The notes under the pieces: model-generated
Database searches by the model: none
Seen by the model: only the letters and a program-made list of their open reading frames with translations
What the model was told of the DNA's origin: nothing
Position numbers and translations under genes: made by a program
Source: Ancylostoma caninum
Lineage: Eukaryota; Nematoda; Chromadorea; Rhabditida; Ancylostomatidae
Direction of reading: 5' to 3'
Assembly: GCA_037903475.1 (NCBI GenBank)
Contig: JBAJFG010000024.1
Coordinates: 992,001-1,056,000, forward strand
Length of the DNA stretch: 64,000 bases
Shown here: positions 35,701-47,545 of the stretch, one piece after another
Numbering within the stretch: position 1 is the stretch's first letter
How the letters are laid out: each line of letters opens with the position of its first letter

Positions 35701-37800
35701 CAACACACTCACTGCAGGTTGATCTATGCCGAGTAGCACCGAACATCGCTGTCATGGTATCCGTTCAGAACGCGTTGACCCCTGAGAGTGGCGGAAAATT
35801 TGCGGTGAGCTCTCGTCGCCTGCGCTCTAGCCTTCGCTGAGGGTCATTTGTGACAGTTTGTCGTTTCAGGATGCTGTCTCACGTGATGGTCACACGGTAT
35901 TCGAGAACCTTGTCTGTCCTAGGCTGATTTTCTTAGTCGAGAGAAGGGTAATTCTCATACGGTTGAGGAATGTATGAATGTTATCGATTTATTGATTTTC
36001 GCACAGATCAATCAACGTTTCGGTCTGCTCGCCTCGAAGATCGCCCTTGGAGATTTGAACAACTTTGACATGGTGAAGAGTCTTCTCGCATCTCAACAAG
36101 AGTTTCGGCAACGCGCTGTCCACAGAAAGTATGTACACCTTTCAGCCAAGCCAATCGATAAATATGATTTGTACTACGTGAAAAATTTGTTTAGCAAGAT
36201 GGTCTCTCGAGATGTGCCTATCGGACAGCCAAAAAGGTAGGTCAAATTGCGCGCCACCTTACTTCCTAGGGAGTAGTATCCTGTCAACACTAAGCTCCGC
36301 CCATTTTATATGCACAAATTCTTTAGATTTGCGACGCAGCGACATGTAAGAGTGCATCGGCAAAATCGTTTCCATACGTTCTTGAACAACTTCAACTTGG
36401 TGCGTAATCTATTATTGATTTATTTATTTTTTTATCATTGCACTTTCTTCGTCGTCCCGTGCAACTCGTCCAAGTAATCGTTGTCACAAATTCTCCACCC
36501 ACGTTTTGGATTTTTCCGCAGGTCACGGATGAGTCCACTCCTCTTTACGTTTCTAAAAAAATCAATTATTGTTGTACGCTGCAATTCTAAGCAGGTGAGG
36601 CTAGTAGGACGAGTTGTCTACCCATTTACTGGCAATCTTACTTTCATAACATGAATTCTTATTTAGTCCCGCGCCGACTCGCTCATTCTCGACTACAGTA
36701 TGATGGACGCGCCCGTGATCACGCCACGTGGCATAGAATTAGCCACTTCGGGTGAGATTTCTGCCGCCGGGTTCCGCACTCCGTTTGGGCCACGCCCACT
36801 TTCTCTACCTCCGCCCACTGCCAGCAATCTCCTTCAACTGGCTGTTTCTGACTACGTACCCAACACCCTGATGTATCACGGACATAGGTGAGTTCAGGTG
36901 AAATTATTGATTGATGCAAGAATTATGTGACAAACATTACAGGATTGGTTTGTTTAACACCCGCATTGATCCAAATACTCCCCAATTTGGACCAGTTATG
37001 AGGACCACGTGCGATATGAACACTGGGTCGTTGTTCTGTGTGGGAGATCTGTTCCCAACGCTGCGAGAAGTGGTAAGCAAGTTGGCTGAACCGATCGATA
37101 TATTGATTGCCTACATTGAATTTTTCAGTTCCCTAATCGCGCCATAGCTTTCATGTTCTCCACTGTCAAAGCACCTGCCATTGTAGTTCGCCCGCCCGAA
37201 CTTGGTATGGCAAGGATTCGATGACGTCATGGAGCTAATACTTGTAGTACCTTGTGTTTATACTTCAGGTGGCATTCGCTTCCAGCTTGTGGGACTCATA
37301 GAGGTCTCATCGATCAATATTAACGGTGAAACCCCTATCGGTGCTATGGAGATACACATCGATGCGTCTATGAAGATGAAAATGACACCACGAGCCGTGC
37401 GTGGACGAGTTAATCTCGAGACTATCCGTCTGGTGAGCGCTAGAGACGCAGAGGAAATGCGCACTACTGGTCGATTATCGATTTTTGCAGATCACGCGCA
37501 CTCCCCAAATTCTTGTTCAAGAAGAGCTGGATGACGCCGGGTTCCTCTCGCGTGAAATTCTCCAGCGTATGGTGAATGACATCCTCAAGCAGGGCATCCC
37601 CATTCCGGTCCATCCACTGTTCAAACTGCAAAAACCAAAGGTGATCAATTTCGCCGGTCGATACATTGATTTTTTTCAAATGCACCGACGAGTTTTGACC
37701 TTTGCAGCTGAAATTGAGCGAACGATCGATGCTTCTGGAGACGAACTTCCAGCTGAACGAGAAACTCATTCGACAGCTGACCGGAGAGAAATTGGCTTGA
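32750..37800 (+). CDS. Secreted lipid-binding protein, LBP/BPI/CETP family
   Basis: Secreted, with two barrels that bind lipid such as LPS or phospholipid; the nematode role is unknown (innate immunity or lipid carriage). Exons: 32750-32779, 32833-32910, 33433-33558, 34390-34517, 35465-35657, 35718-35804, 35870-35947, 36007-36128, 36195-36236, 36327-36399, 36522-36548, 36667-36887, 36943-37072, 37129-37204, 37269-37432, 37491-37640, 37708-37800; 605 codons, in frame throughout. Residues 1-17 are a signal peptide (MIHKLLAILLVHLVLV). The N-barrel opens GPGVLVRVTPSGTAYV, as in BPI. Cys189 and Cys230 match the conserved BPI disulfide in spacing (41 against 40). A Pro-rich linker (about 361-372) precedes the C-barrel (LQLAVSDYVPNTLMY). 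The C-terminus matches the BPI tail pattern. The 27-bp exon 36522-36548 is the least certain part. Some 100 residues longer than human BPI. Confidence 0.88.
34074..34172. mobile_element. Small foldback MITE in an LBP/BPI intron
   Basis: TAGCTCAGAGAATGCGTACG..CTGCAATTACGGC is followed after about 16 bases by its diverged reverse complement ending CTCTGAGCATA, giving arms of about 42 bp. A single-arm relative sits at 49341-49402 (GAGTGCGTCTGTGACTTTGT..). Confidence 0.6.
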
Positions 37801-37985
37801 TTCCAACATTTAGCATCGGTGTGGCCTTTTGTCTTTGGAGCACATTTGCGAACGTACTGGTATCCTCTTGTCCTAGTGCTTAGTCTCAGTTTTGTGATAC
37901 GGCGTTTTGATGTCTGTACAACTACTGGAATCTCTCAGGGTTTATAGATTAGATTGCATTTTTTGTCGTTGATCTCATGGATAAA

Positions 37986-37991
37986 AATAAA
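37986..37991 (+). terminator. Poly(A) signal of the LBP/BPI gene
   Basis: AATAAA lies 186 bases after the TGA at 37798-37800, on the plus strand and facing the convergent SLC13 gene. Confidence 0.6.
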
Positions 37992-38549
37992 ACCGTTGAG
38001 AAAATTCTGGAAAATCTTTTGCCATGAAGAGTGGTTGTTTAAGAAATCGTTGCATTGCGCTCTGGGAGCAAATGCGACGCGAATTCGCCTCTCCGCACGG
38101 TTTCCGAAGGGAGAAGTATGGACAGCATGCGAGGGGAATCAGCGACGTCGCGTCGCGAGGAAATCTGCCGATTACCACTACGTGACTGTAGTATACTACA
38201 TACCTTCCACACGGGACCAGCCGCTTTTAGACAGCCCACACATGCGCCGCGATGAAGTATAAACGCAGTCAGTGCTAGCTATGGGTATAAATGCAAACAA
38301 TACAGGTACATACAGTAATAACCACATTTATTTCAAAGAAATTCAAATAGAAATTTGACATTTCAGTTAAAAAGCTATGCATGTAAACATATATCACAGA
38401 AGAAGAAAAAACTATCACAGCGTAACTATCACAAATCCTTTGATAAAAGCTTTACGAAGGCCAGCTCAGAAGTATAATGAGTTACCCTGGTTTAACAACA
38501 GACAAGCTCTTGGGTATGGTTCTGGGTGAAGGTATCACCGATAAGTGAG

Positions 38550-38555
38550 TTTATT
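38550..38555 (-). terminator. Poly(A) signal of the SLC13 gene
   Basis: TTTATT on the plus strand is AATAAA on the minus strand, 240 bases beyond the TGA at 38795-38797. An alternative lies at 38327-38332. Confidence 0.55.
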
Positions 38556-38794
38556 ATAGCTTTAAAATTAGCGGCTAGGAAGAGTTCGCCTCGAAATTTT
38601 CTTCCGAAAAGCTATCTAGCACCCCTGTTTCCCTAAGATATTCCTGGAAAATCCGAGTTTCCTCTTGTCAGGGCGATTTCCGTTGTTTTGGTTAAAGTCA
38701 CAAGGCTTTTTTCCATAAAGGCCAGGAAAAGTATGTACAATAAAGAGTAAAGTGAAAATAAAAAAGCTTAAAGTACAGAAAAAACTGATGATCA

Positions 38795-41700
38795 TCAATG
38801 GCACGGAGATGTGTTGTTGTGGCGGAACACGTATTCTGGATAGTTACCCATAGAAAACAGCCAATAAGCCCATGAGTTCATATTTAACACGGTGATGCCG
38901 ATGCAAAGGATGTTCAGGAAAATGCCGCATGAGACCTGAACTTCATTATAATGTAATTTGAGCTCCTTTCTTCTTCTAGACACCACATTTCCAGCGAGTA
39001 GCGGGAGTGAAGCGCTAAACCTACGTGGCTGAGTTCTGCGACTGGCCAAATGGATAAACCGACCAATCACAGAGCTCGACAGCGCCGCACTTTTCGGGTA
39101 AAACGTTCCACAGACAAGGATCAGCCCAGACGATGGGATGAGTGGCATTTCCAACGACATCAGTCTGGTTTTGATCACGTCCCCACCGCTCCATATATTT
39201 TAGTTCAAATAGCAATTGCCCTCGAAAAAAAAAGGTTCTCCAGGCTAATCTATGCTCCGCCCACAAGAATAATCTCCCCTCCATTGAGTTTCTAACGGGA
39301 AATGTGGAACAAATCTCGGACAATCCTGAAAAAAAGCTTTCATATACCCAATTCTTGTGCTATGTCAACGGAATTCCGCTTCATAAACAGTACTGGACCG
39401 TTGTGGGAGGAGCTTACATTAGCACCTCCTCCCTCCCTCACTCTCCCCCTCCCTTTAGCTAGGGGATGCCTCCTGTTGCTGTCTAATGTACTTATACATT
39501 TACTCGAATGTTCGAATGTTTCGTATACATCGAATATTCGAATGATCCAATAAATTCGAGAATAAGACAAAAACTTCGATTATCCAAATTGATTCCAGAA
39601 AAAGGATTTTCGAATATGCAAACTTTTGAATGATTCGAGTCGTTCGAGTCGAATAATTCATCCGAATGATGGTATAATCCTTCGATTCGATAATAGGTAT
39701 ACCGTCCAGGATACCAACCACCAGGAGAGCCTCGCTTTTGAACCCATCACCATTTCCTACCACCTATACTTAGGACTGGATAACATTTTATACTTATTCG
39801 AGTTTGAATATTCAATTTCGATTGAGTCGAAAATTCGAATGCTTCGAATTTGGAGGATAGCCCTGGAGAGAAGACGAGAAGGTTTGTAAGACCTTTTCTC
39901 TCTTCCGAGCACTGGAATTTCGGGTCGATTCCTATTTCGTTTAGGGAAATTAATCAAATTAATCAGTTTGCATCCTGCCCTGATTATACTACCCCCCTAC
40001 AGGCGAGCACAAGCGAGTTTTTGTCGCTTACGGTCAGACTCAGGCGGCGAGAGTTGGCCTCAAACCGAAGAGAGTTCAATTAATTCCTTTTCATAGTTTT
40101 TGTAAGGTGATCACGACGGTAATGGAGCACTGCTTCACTTTTCGTAGCGCAGAAGTTGAGGTAAGCTCTAGCTATGAAGAGAACACAGACAACAAAAGAC
40201 GCGCCCTTACCCCGCCCACTCACCGACGCGCTGCCAATCGCATAGTGATGCACTTCGCGGGAAAAAGTCTTGCTCACCATGTCGATCATCCTCATCGTAC
40301 CGGTGTCGTAGACAATCGCGTTTGGGGGCGTGGCCATCGGTAGCATGAAGGAGAACGACGGCCCAATAGCTGCTGGTATGGAAAAGTACAGTGGATGAGC
40401 GCGTACAGTTTCCGCCTTAATAGTGGCATGGTGGATCTACGGTTACTTCACAGTAAATAGAAAAGGTAAGTGGAACTAACGATGTTAAATGCGATAGGAA
40501 CAAATATACTGGCTGTGGCTGAATTTGTGGAGAATTCCGTGAGAATGACGGTGATAAGGCTGATGAACACCTGGAATAGTTGCTCTTTCACTCTAGAAAG
40601 GGTCTCCCAGGAATTCCTTAACATACCTGCATTATAGATAGAGGCAGTCCCGAGAGTAGGTACTCCATATTGCAAGCGATCAACGAGGAAAGCCCACTTT
40701 CCTAAATTGAAAGTGGTTATGTGCAGTCGAAAGCACAAACACAGAAAGGTGTATAGGAAAGTTACCTTGACACTTTTTGATATTGCGAAACCCGCACCTA
40801 ACAGTAGAATGACGGACCATGGAAAACGCCGCTTCACGGCGTCCCAAGTTAGTAAAGCTTCTCGCCTAACAGCAGGACGATTCCGGTCTATAAAAATCAA
40901 TAAATATTCTTGTTGAAATTTTCAGAAAAAAAGTTGTAGTGTAGAGTTTCAATGCAAATCTATCAAAGAATAATTGATGAAAGTGATTTGTGAAAGATGA
41001 AATAAAAAGCAAGGAGTTGCTAATTACCTGACTCAGGCCGAAGGAAGGAGAAGTCGGGCATTTCTCTTGGCCAGACGAACAACATGAAAACTGCCAGCAT
41101 TCCCGAACACGAGTCTGTTACATATCCTCTGGAAAGCAACTCGAACAAATAAAGTAGGAGTAATTGGAATGAAAATTTAGGAAAATCGATTTTGATAGGT
41201 TGGAAACCCAAAATTCAAAGAAGAGCCCGTGTTCTGGGCGGAAGATAACAGGGGCAACACATGAAAACTCTCTCATTTTTGAATAACCTGATTTTATCCT
41301 GATCAAAATCGATTCCTTTATTGTCATATATTTTTATCAGATTAGTCACTCTAATTGCTATTCTAATCCGTTGTTCGATTGTAAGAATAGTTTCCGCCAA
41401 TATTGTATATCGTGTAGAACTCCTGGATTGTTGGGAAGAAGTTGGATGATATGTATCTACACACAGAAATTTCCTGGATTTTCCTTACAGTTATGCGTTT
41501 CCATAGCTGAAACACCTTGATAAAAGCCTGGATGAGGCCGGATATCTTTGAAAATTCACTGGATTTAACAATTCTTACTTTTTATTCTATAGGAGAAGTA
41601 GACAGCCGTAAAGGATACAGTTCTCAAAACTACTCATAACTCATCCTGGAGCTTACGAATTACTACAAGAAGTTGACTCGGGTAAGGGCAGAAATGAATT

Positions 41701-44700
41701 TATTACTTATCTTACAGTCCGGTCCGGCAGCCACTGCAAATGGGCGCCGGCGAGCGCCGGCCGCAGCCACCCTACGGCGCCCCGGTATTAATGAGGTATA
41801 AATCACTCGAGCGTGGGAGAAAGCGAAGAAAAATATAATTTTAGTCCATAGTAGACAGGGTAGATAAGCTTAAAACTATGCTTAAGAATGGGTTTAAGGC
41901 TTAGGTTTAGGCTTCACAGGAGTGGCCCCACCCAACTCCCTTTTCACCTAAATTTCTAAGATAAACTACGATAAGTGTAAGTGTGAGTAAGATTGGACAC
42001 TATTTGTACGTTGAATCGCGTGCGCGCATAGCTCAGTGGGTTGAGCGAATGATCGACGTTGTGGTGGTCAGGGGATCGAATCCTGCCCTGTGCCCCGTTT
42101 TGCAAATACATATAGTATGCTGCCTACGACTGCTGCAGTTATCTAACAAACTCCAACATAAAAAGTAGCCCGGATGGCTCAGTGGTTTGAGCGGCAGATT
42201 GCAATCTGTCCCTATCGCTGGTTCCACTCCGTTGGAGATCCAGAGTTAAGTATCGCAGTGTTTGGGGTTCACTGCTTGGAACGTCCCCCGTGATCTCCTT
42301 CGGGTAGTCCAGGAAGGCATCCGGCAACGTTTTGCATAAATTTCGAAGATAAACTGCGATAAGTGTAAGTGTAAGTAATAGTAATAGTGTAAGTAGTATT
42401 GGGATTTGGACGAAATTTCTCTAATCATTCAACTCACTTTTTGAAAAACATCGCCCATCCTTTGAACACTTTTGGATCACTGGTGATCCACGAAGCGACT
42501 GTCAGCATAAATATCACCAATGTCGATTTCTCAGCGAAGCTGAAACAGCATACTGAAGAAAAGGGTTGAAAACAGATTTTTCACATTTTCCACGTGAACA
42601 ATTTGAAGGTAAGAAGTTGTGGCATTTCCCTGAATCACACCAGAATTCCTAACATTTTCCTTGGTACACATTTCCTTGAACTTGTCAGCTTTTATAATCA
42701 TTTCTGACGTGATGGTATCACATACAAACCTTCAAAAAGAATATTTTCTAGAAAACATGAGTTTTTCTGAGCGTTTGAGTTCATTTTCTTCTTCTCTGCA
42801 CCAGGGGAAAAACTTCCAGTAAAACTTTAGTCAAAAAATGACGGAGCAATTGGAAATTATAGGATGCTGTTGGAGTCCTCTTTGATATTTTTATATGGGC
42901 TAGAAATTCTGGGGATGCTGATCGCGACGTAACCGAAATTTGAAAAAAATATACGAAAACCCTTCTTCATGCCTTCTGTTCCAGGAGATATTAGTGATGG
43001 ACACCCAAACAAAGCTGTACTTCAGGTACTGCTCTAAAATCTCGAATATGATGGACTTAAAACCTGTGTTTCTCAACACTCTCACAAACAGGGATGAAAG
43101 CTGTTGTTATCTCATGGACGGATCTACGGAGCTCCTGATCACAATGGTATACAGGGGGGGCCATAAGTTATTGTACAACGTTTGCTGGCCCATTTCTCCG
43201 CAGTAGTAAAATATTTTTTGCCGCACTAGGCACTGTTTAATAGAGCTGGATTTGCTCTATCTTTTGATCACAAAAACCTCCTGGATACTTCCAAGATAAC
43301 GAAAAAAGTTTATCGGAAACATTCATTGCAGACTTTCGGTGCCGCAAAATGCACTAACTCTGCCCGCAATTTCAGAGCAAAACAGCCACAAAAACAGTTT
43401 GATATTTTTAGAAAGAGCATTCTTTGCTCTTTAAGATGCATCTAAGCAGTACACCCCACTTTAGAGATTTGGTGGATTTTTCGTAAAAAATTTCCACATC
43501 AACCCGCTTTTTTCAAAAACCTGTTCTAAGTCCAACTGCTCTAAAGCAAAACTCTCCCGGGAAACCGGGTTTTAACTGTAAGATACTTTGATCCCTGCTC
43601 TATTCGGCAGCGAAAAGAGCAGGATAATCCATGTGTTGCTGGTGGAGAAATAAATGAGCAAACGTTGTACAATAACTTATGGCCCCCCCTGTATGTGACT
43701 CCATGCAAAGCTGCCAAAAAAACAGTCTTGAGCTCCATTTTCTGAGGAGCATGTGGGCGGGGCCAGCGGACGGGGTCAAGGCGCGAGGACGTACGTGGCT
43801 TCTTGACAACGCACCTGCTACAGCGCACTTTCTGAGGAAATTCGTATTACTCGTGGAAGTTTCTCACCATTGCCTCCTTAACAAGATAGAAGATGCTCTC
43901 TTTTTGTGATCAGCAAGGGCGTGCATGCTGCGAAGACTCCGTAATCTGGCTTGGCTCCGCCCAGAAGCTCCCCAAGGTGGCAGCTCGAAAACGGGTATTT
44001 TTAGCACTTTTGTATGGAATCACTTATATCGTTGTGATTAAGAGCTTCAGGATATTCTTTTCATGCGTAAATATCAAAACGAATACATGGTGACAACCAA
44101 CGTCATAGGGCCAAGCCCGTGATAAGCAGTATCCACCGCTTTGTGCACATAATCCTCGTCCTTCTTCTCCTCTTCGGTAGACGGTTTGAAGATCCGTATA
44201 ATATGACGTAAACCGAGAAATTGTAGCTGAAAGATATGAGAATTTCTGTGGTGGCCGCCTGAACTCGGAAATTTCCTACAAGCCAGGGACCATTTCTCCA
44301 AATGTCATTTCTCCGGATGACCACGGTGAGGTTTACCTGCACGACCATCCATGAGGCGAACATGTAGCAAATCATCGGCGGAACGGCAAACGCCATCCAT
44401 GAAAGGTAGCTGATGCCTGTGTCCTCTCCTGGATAGAACCTTAATATGGCTTTGATTAGCTTCAAAAGCGTCGTACTCAAAGAAAACAACGTGCATATTT
44501 GATAGAAAGGCAAAAAACATCATAAACTGGAAAATTCACTTCTCAAGAGTGTCGCGGAATATGAGATTTGGTCCTGTTGAGTTAATAGTACCCGTGCCAC
44601 CAATCAACGATGCGTGCGCAACAATGAGCATCAAACATTTGCAGATTCCTGAGGAATAGCAGTACAGTTGCCTTGCCATTTATATTCATTCTAACTAAAA

Positions 44701-47536
44701 TAATAATTTTTACTCTAACCTCGATCTCTCTTCGACAACCGCGAGACATCCAGACCTGTCGTCGCCTCGCTGAAAGCAGAATCTTAACGAATTCACAGTT
44801 TAAAGGCCCAGTCTCATCTAAGAATAGTTTTTTTGAGATCTTCGCATGAAATGAATCTCCAAGGAGGTCCTGATCACAATAGTATACACAACTCCGCGTA
44901 AGACTGCCAAAGAATCCGCTTTCGAGCCCAGGTTTTGGGGAGATTGTGGGCGGAGCCAAGGGGAGAGTGCGAGTTTTCTAAGCCATGCACTAGTTTGTTG
45001 CTCACACGTGGAGCGCACCTTCCATGTTATTAGGAGGTGGATGATGAGAAACTTCTACGAAGAATACGAACTTCATGGGAAGGTGCACTACTAGGAGTGT
45101 ATTAATCAGAGAGCTCGTCTTCCCACCTTGGACCCGCCCACAAGCTCCCCAGGAATGCCTGCTCCAATACGGGATTTTGGAGAGTTTCACAAGGAATCAT
45201 GTAAGTCATTGTATTTAGAAGCTCCTGGAGATTTTTTTCATATGAGAATCGCATAAGATGGGGTAAATGTCAATGTGATGGTGGGTGGCGGAGAAAGACA
45301 TTTGTTCTACCTAAAAGAACAAGCTCAAGAACAGGTTTCCTTGGCCCTTTGTATGGTTTCCCGTATATAATTGCTATCAGCTGTTTCCGGGGATTTGAAT
45401 AACATAAAAATTATGGAAAATACTCTGAGGTGGGGCTGTGCCTGTACGGGTACCGAAGAGTGAAACACCACTCACGTCTTCTTGATTTCCCCACTCTCCT
45501 GTAGCACAATCTCGCTCTCATTTCGTGACTTGTCAGGCAGCGGCGACATTTTATGGATCATGATCGCTTCCAGAAGAGCGTAAGCAATCGGTGACATCAG
45601 CGCAGCACACGCTGTGTCTGATATCCATAGTGATCTATAAGCTGTTTATCCATATGTGGAAGTGTGACCGAAAGCAGAAATGGTGGTACACAGTTGTTGT
45701 GTGGTGCAACACAAACTCACATAAACGATGTGATCATCATGAAACCGGCCATTAGCCTGAAAATTGAACATGAGTTAAAAGTTGGATAAATTTTTCCAAA
45801 TGAAAGAAATCAAATAAAAATGAAATAATTGTAAAATAGGTCGAAACGAATGAAATATACAAACAGCGTATTAGTAACAATATAATATATAATATATAGT
45901 ATAATATTAATATGTTTATTCCAACAGTTTCACTACCATCCTGTACTATACTATGAAAGTATGAGTGCTATACTAAATTATTACTAAGATATATGTATAT
46001 AATATATACTATACTATTACTATCGTGGAGAATACATACATATTATTGCAGTTACATTGTAATAATATGCATACTACATTAGAAGGACAGTAAATTTGCA
46101 GAAATAAAATCGTCCTGCGACTGTAGTGATCGATTGCGATCATAGTGTACTATATAGGAAAGATTACTATATTATTTTACTGAGCTGCTATACTACCACA
46201 GCAAAACATGATAGATAGTATAAGTTTAGTATAGTGTGGAATTGCGTACTATGATGACCTCATAATAATACACATAACATGGGTATAGTACAGGATAATA
46301 TAGTGTAATAACTCTATTAATATCATATTACTACTACGACAAAACTTCATAGATAGTATAACATTAGAATAGGGTGGAGATATATAATATGATGACAGTA
46401 TAATAATAAACATTGTATAACATGAGTATAGTATAAGATAATATAGTGCAATAGCAGTGTAATAATACAGCGTAATAATAGTGTAGTAAAAGCCAGAAAA
46501 GCCATAGTATAAGATGATAGAGTGCAGTAATAGTGGAACAATATAGCATAGTAATAAAGTAATATAAATTGTATAACATAATATATAGTATAGGATAATA
46601 GAGTGTAGTAATAGTATAACATTAGTATAGGATGATAGAGGGTAGTAATAGTATAACACTAGCATAGTGTGGAGATATGTAATATGATGACAGTATAATA
46701 ATATACATTGTATAACTCTATTGACTCATAATACGTCAAAGCCACGATTCTCTGCACTACTTCTGGATTCTCAAAGAAAGTAGGAATTTTAGAAAAGCTC
46801 TAAGAGCTGCCTTTGGGTATATTACAGAACGGTAGTACGTAGTATCCTCTTATATAAATCATGGTAGTGCAACAAATTTTTCTAGAGCGCAGACGTAGAG
46901 GGACTAGTAATAATATATTATAACAAGAAAATAGTAAGACCTTGGTTTTGGCTACTCTGAGTCTTTGGGTATAGTTTTTATACCTTTTAACATGAAAATT
47001 CAATTTTGAAAAAAAAAATTGTTCCATAAAGTGCAACACTTATCACTGAGGTTTCGCCCCGACAAAGGTCAACATCTTCAACGCTATCCGTTTGTGTAGA
47101 TGACATTCTTCGACTGCTAGTGATAGCATCAAACTCGTGACAAACATCATGTTAGTGTCCTAAAAGGCTCTTTAATTAAAATTTGTAGACCCAAGGATAA
47201 GTTGCTTTATCCTACACTCACAGTTAAATAAGATTCAGCGATTTTCTTCACGCTCAGCACACCCAGGGCAGGTAGAATCACCAGTGGCAGAAATGCCGTC
47301 ACCGCTAGTGGTACCACTTCGCCAACCCAGTAGCAGGACATGACGAGGATGCAGTAGCCGCATTTTCCTTCCTGGGAATAAAGTTCAAGCCAGTGATTTC
47401 TGGTATCCTTCCAACACCTCTAGAAACTCACATTCCCAAAAAATACCAGTGGTAATAATAAAATTGGCGCGACAATGATCCATATGGTTTTGAAGTAGGT
47501 TTTTAAGTCCCTAAGGAAGAAGCTGCCTCTTTGCAT
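38795..47536 (-). CDS. Sodium/dicarboxylate-citrate cotransporter (SLC13, nac/INDY family)
   Basis: Plasma-membrane importer of citrate or succinate-type carboxylates, driven by sodium. Exons, 5' to 3' on the minus strand: 47536-47432, 47371-47222, 47159-47047, 45756-45721, 45634-45476, 44769-44720, 44648-44540, 44439-44337, 44226-44102, 42539-42438, 41128-41028, 40887-40766, 40701-40627, 40570-40481, 40415-40278, 38935-38795; 572 codons, phases consistent, usual family length. Motifs: EGKCGYCILVMSCYWVGEV (36 on), DTNMMF (86), first substrate loop ISDTACAALM (139), GGTGTINSTGPNLIF, PWSVILLLGAGFAISKS, TEFSTNSATASIF (461) and MLPMATPPNAIVY. The usual SNT at residues 140-142 is SDT; the second motif keeps its Asn466. 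An acceptor TTTCAG 9 bases before the ATG fits trans-splicing. Introns hold several transposons. It could be any of the three nac paralogues. Confidence 0.92.
39503..39860. repeat. Degenerate ATTCGAA-rich tract in an SLC13 intron
   Basis: TTCGA/TCGAA units occur about every 8-20 bases at 39503-39690 and again at 39797-39850, often as ATTCGAAT palindromes, with no fixed period. It looks like a decayed short tandem repeat. The last SLC13 intron encloses it. Confidence 0.6.
42022..42094 (+). other. tRNA-like unit 1 of copy B
   Basis: It has a perfect A box (TAGCTCAGTGG), a fully paired D stem GCTC/GAGC and a B box GGATCGAATCC. Four acceptor pairs are possible. The anticodon arm does not fold canonically, so it is a tRNA-like sequence rather than a clear tRNA gene. 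Confidence 0.6.
42168..42230 (+). other. tRNA-like unit 2 of copy B (Cys-GCA-like)
   Basis: A box TGGCTCAGTGG, anticodon arm CAGATTGCAATCTG with GCA in a 6-base loop, and a degenerate B box GGTTCCACTCC. It differs from the unit in copy C at very few bases. Confidence 0.55.
43128..44058. mobile_element. Old MITE interrupted by a younger TIR element
   Basis: The left terminus (GGAGCTCCTGATCACAATGG, 43128-43149) resumes at 43692 (TATGTGACTCCATGCAAAGC) after the inner element at 43152-43691. The right arm (43900-44058) carries GGCTCCGCCCAGAAGCTCC and ends near CTTCAGGATATTC. The uninterrupted relative at 44855-45240 shows the original order. The whole lies in one SLC13 intron. Confidence 0.7.
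43152..43691. mobile_element. 540-bp TIR element with TA target duplication
   Basis: The ends CAGGGGGGGCCATAAGTTAT and the inverted copy at 43655-43691 are alike over at least 37 bp. TA flanks both sides (43150-43151, 43692-43693). No transposase frame is inside, so it is non-autonomous, most likely of the Tc1/mariner superfamily. Confidence 0.8.
44855..45240. mobile_element. MITE of the same family as 43128-44058
   Basis: The left arm starts TCTCCAAGGAGGTCCTGATC and the inverted right arm ends CTCCTGGAGATTTTTT; each arm is about 85 bp and diverged. Both arms carry a GTGGGCGG-type motif about 85-95 bp in. It sits in the SLC13 intron between exons 5 and 6. Confidence 0.65.
45880..46720. repeat. 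A/T-rich minisatellite in SLC13 intron 3
   Basis: A long run of variants on TAGTATAACATTAGTATA, GATGATAGAG(T/G) and TAATAATATA. Some 30-50 bp blocks recur, for example ATATGTAATATGATGACAGT near 46673 and a variant near 46383. It contains no coding sequence despite long frames of Tyr, Leu and Ile. Confidence 0.7.
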
Positions 47537-47545
47537 TCCAGCCTG

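Larger units (their letters stand above)
41715..42398 (+). mobile_element. tRNA-bearing TIR element, copy B (right half missing)
   Basis: It starts after TA (41713-41714) with the same CAGTCCGGTCCGGCAG end and the same GC-rich arm as copies A and C, then carries both tRNA-like units (42022-42094 and 42168-42230). Similarity stops after GTGTAAGTAGTA near 42398, so the ORF and right arm are absent. It lies inside the SLC13 intron 41129-42437. Confidence 0.8.

Noticed and set aside
46249..46665. Tyr/Leu/Ile-rich frames on the minus strand
   Set aside because: Artefacts of the A/T minisatellite; no exon borders, and overlapping frames are all open.
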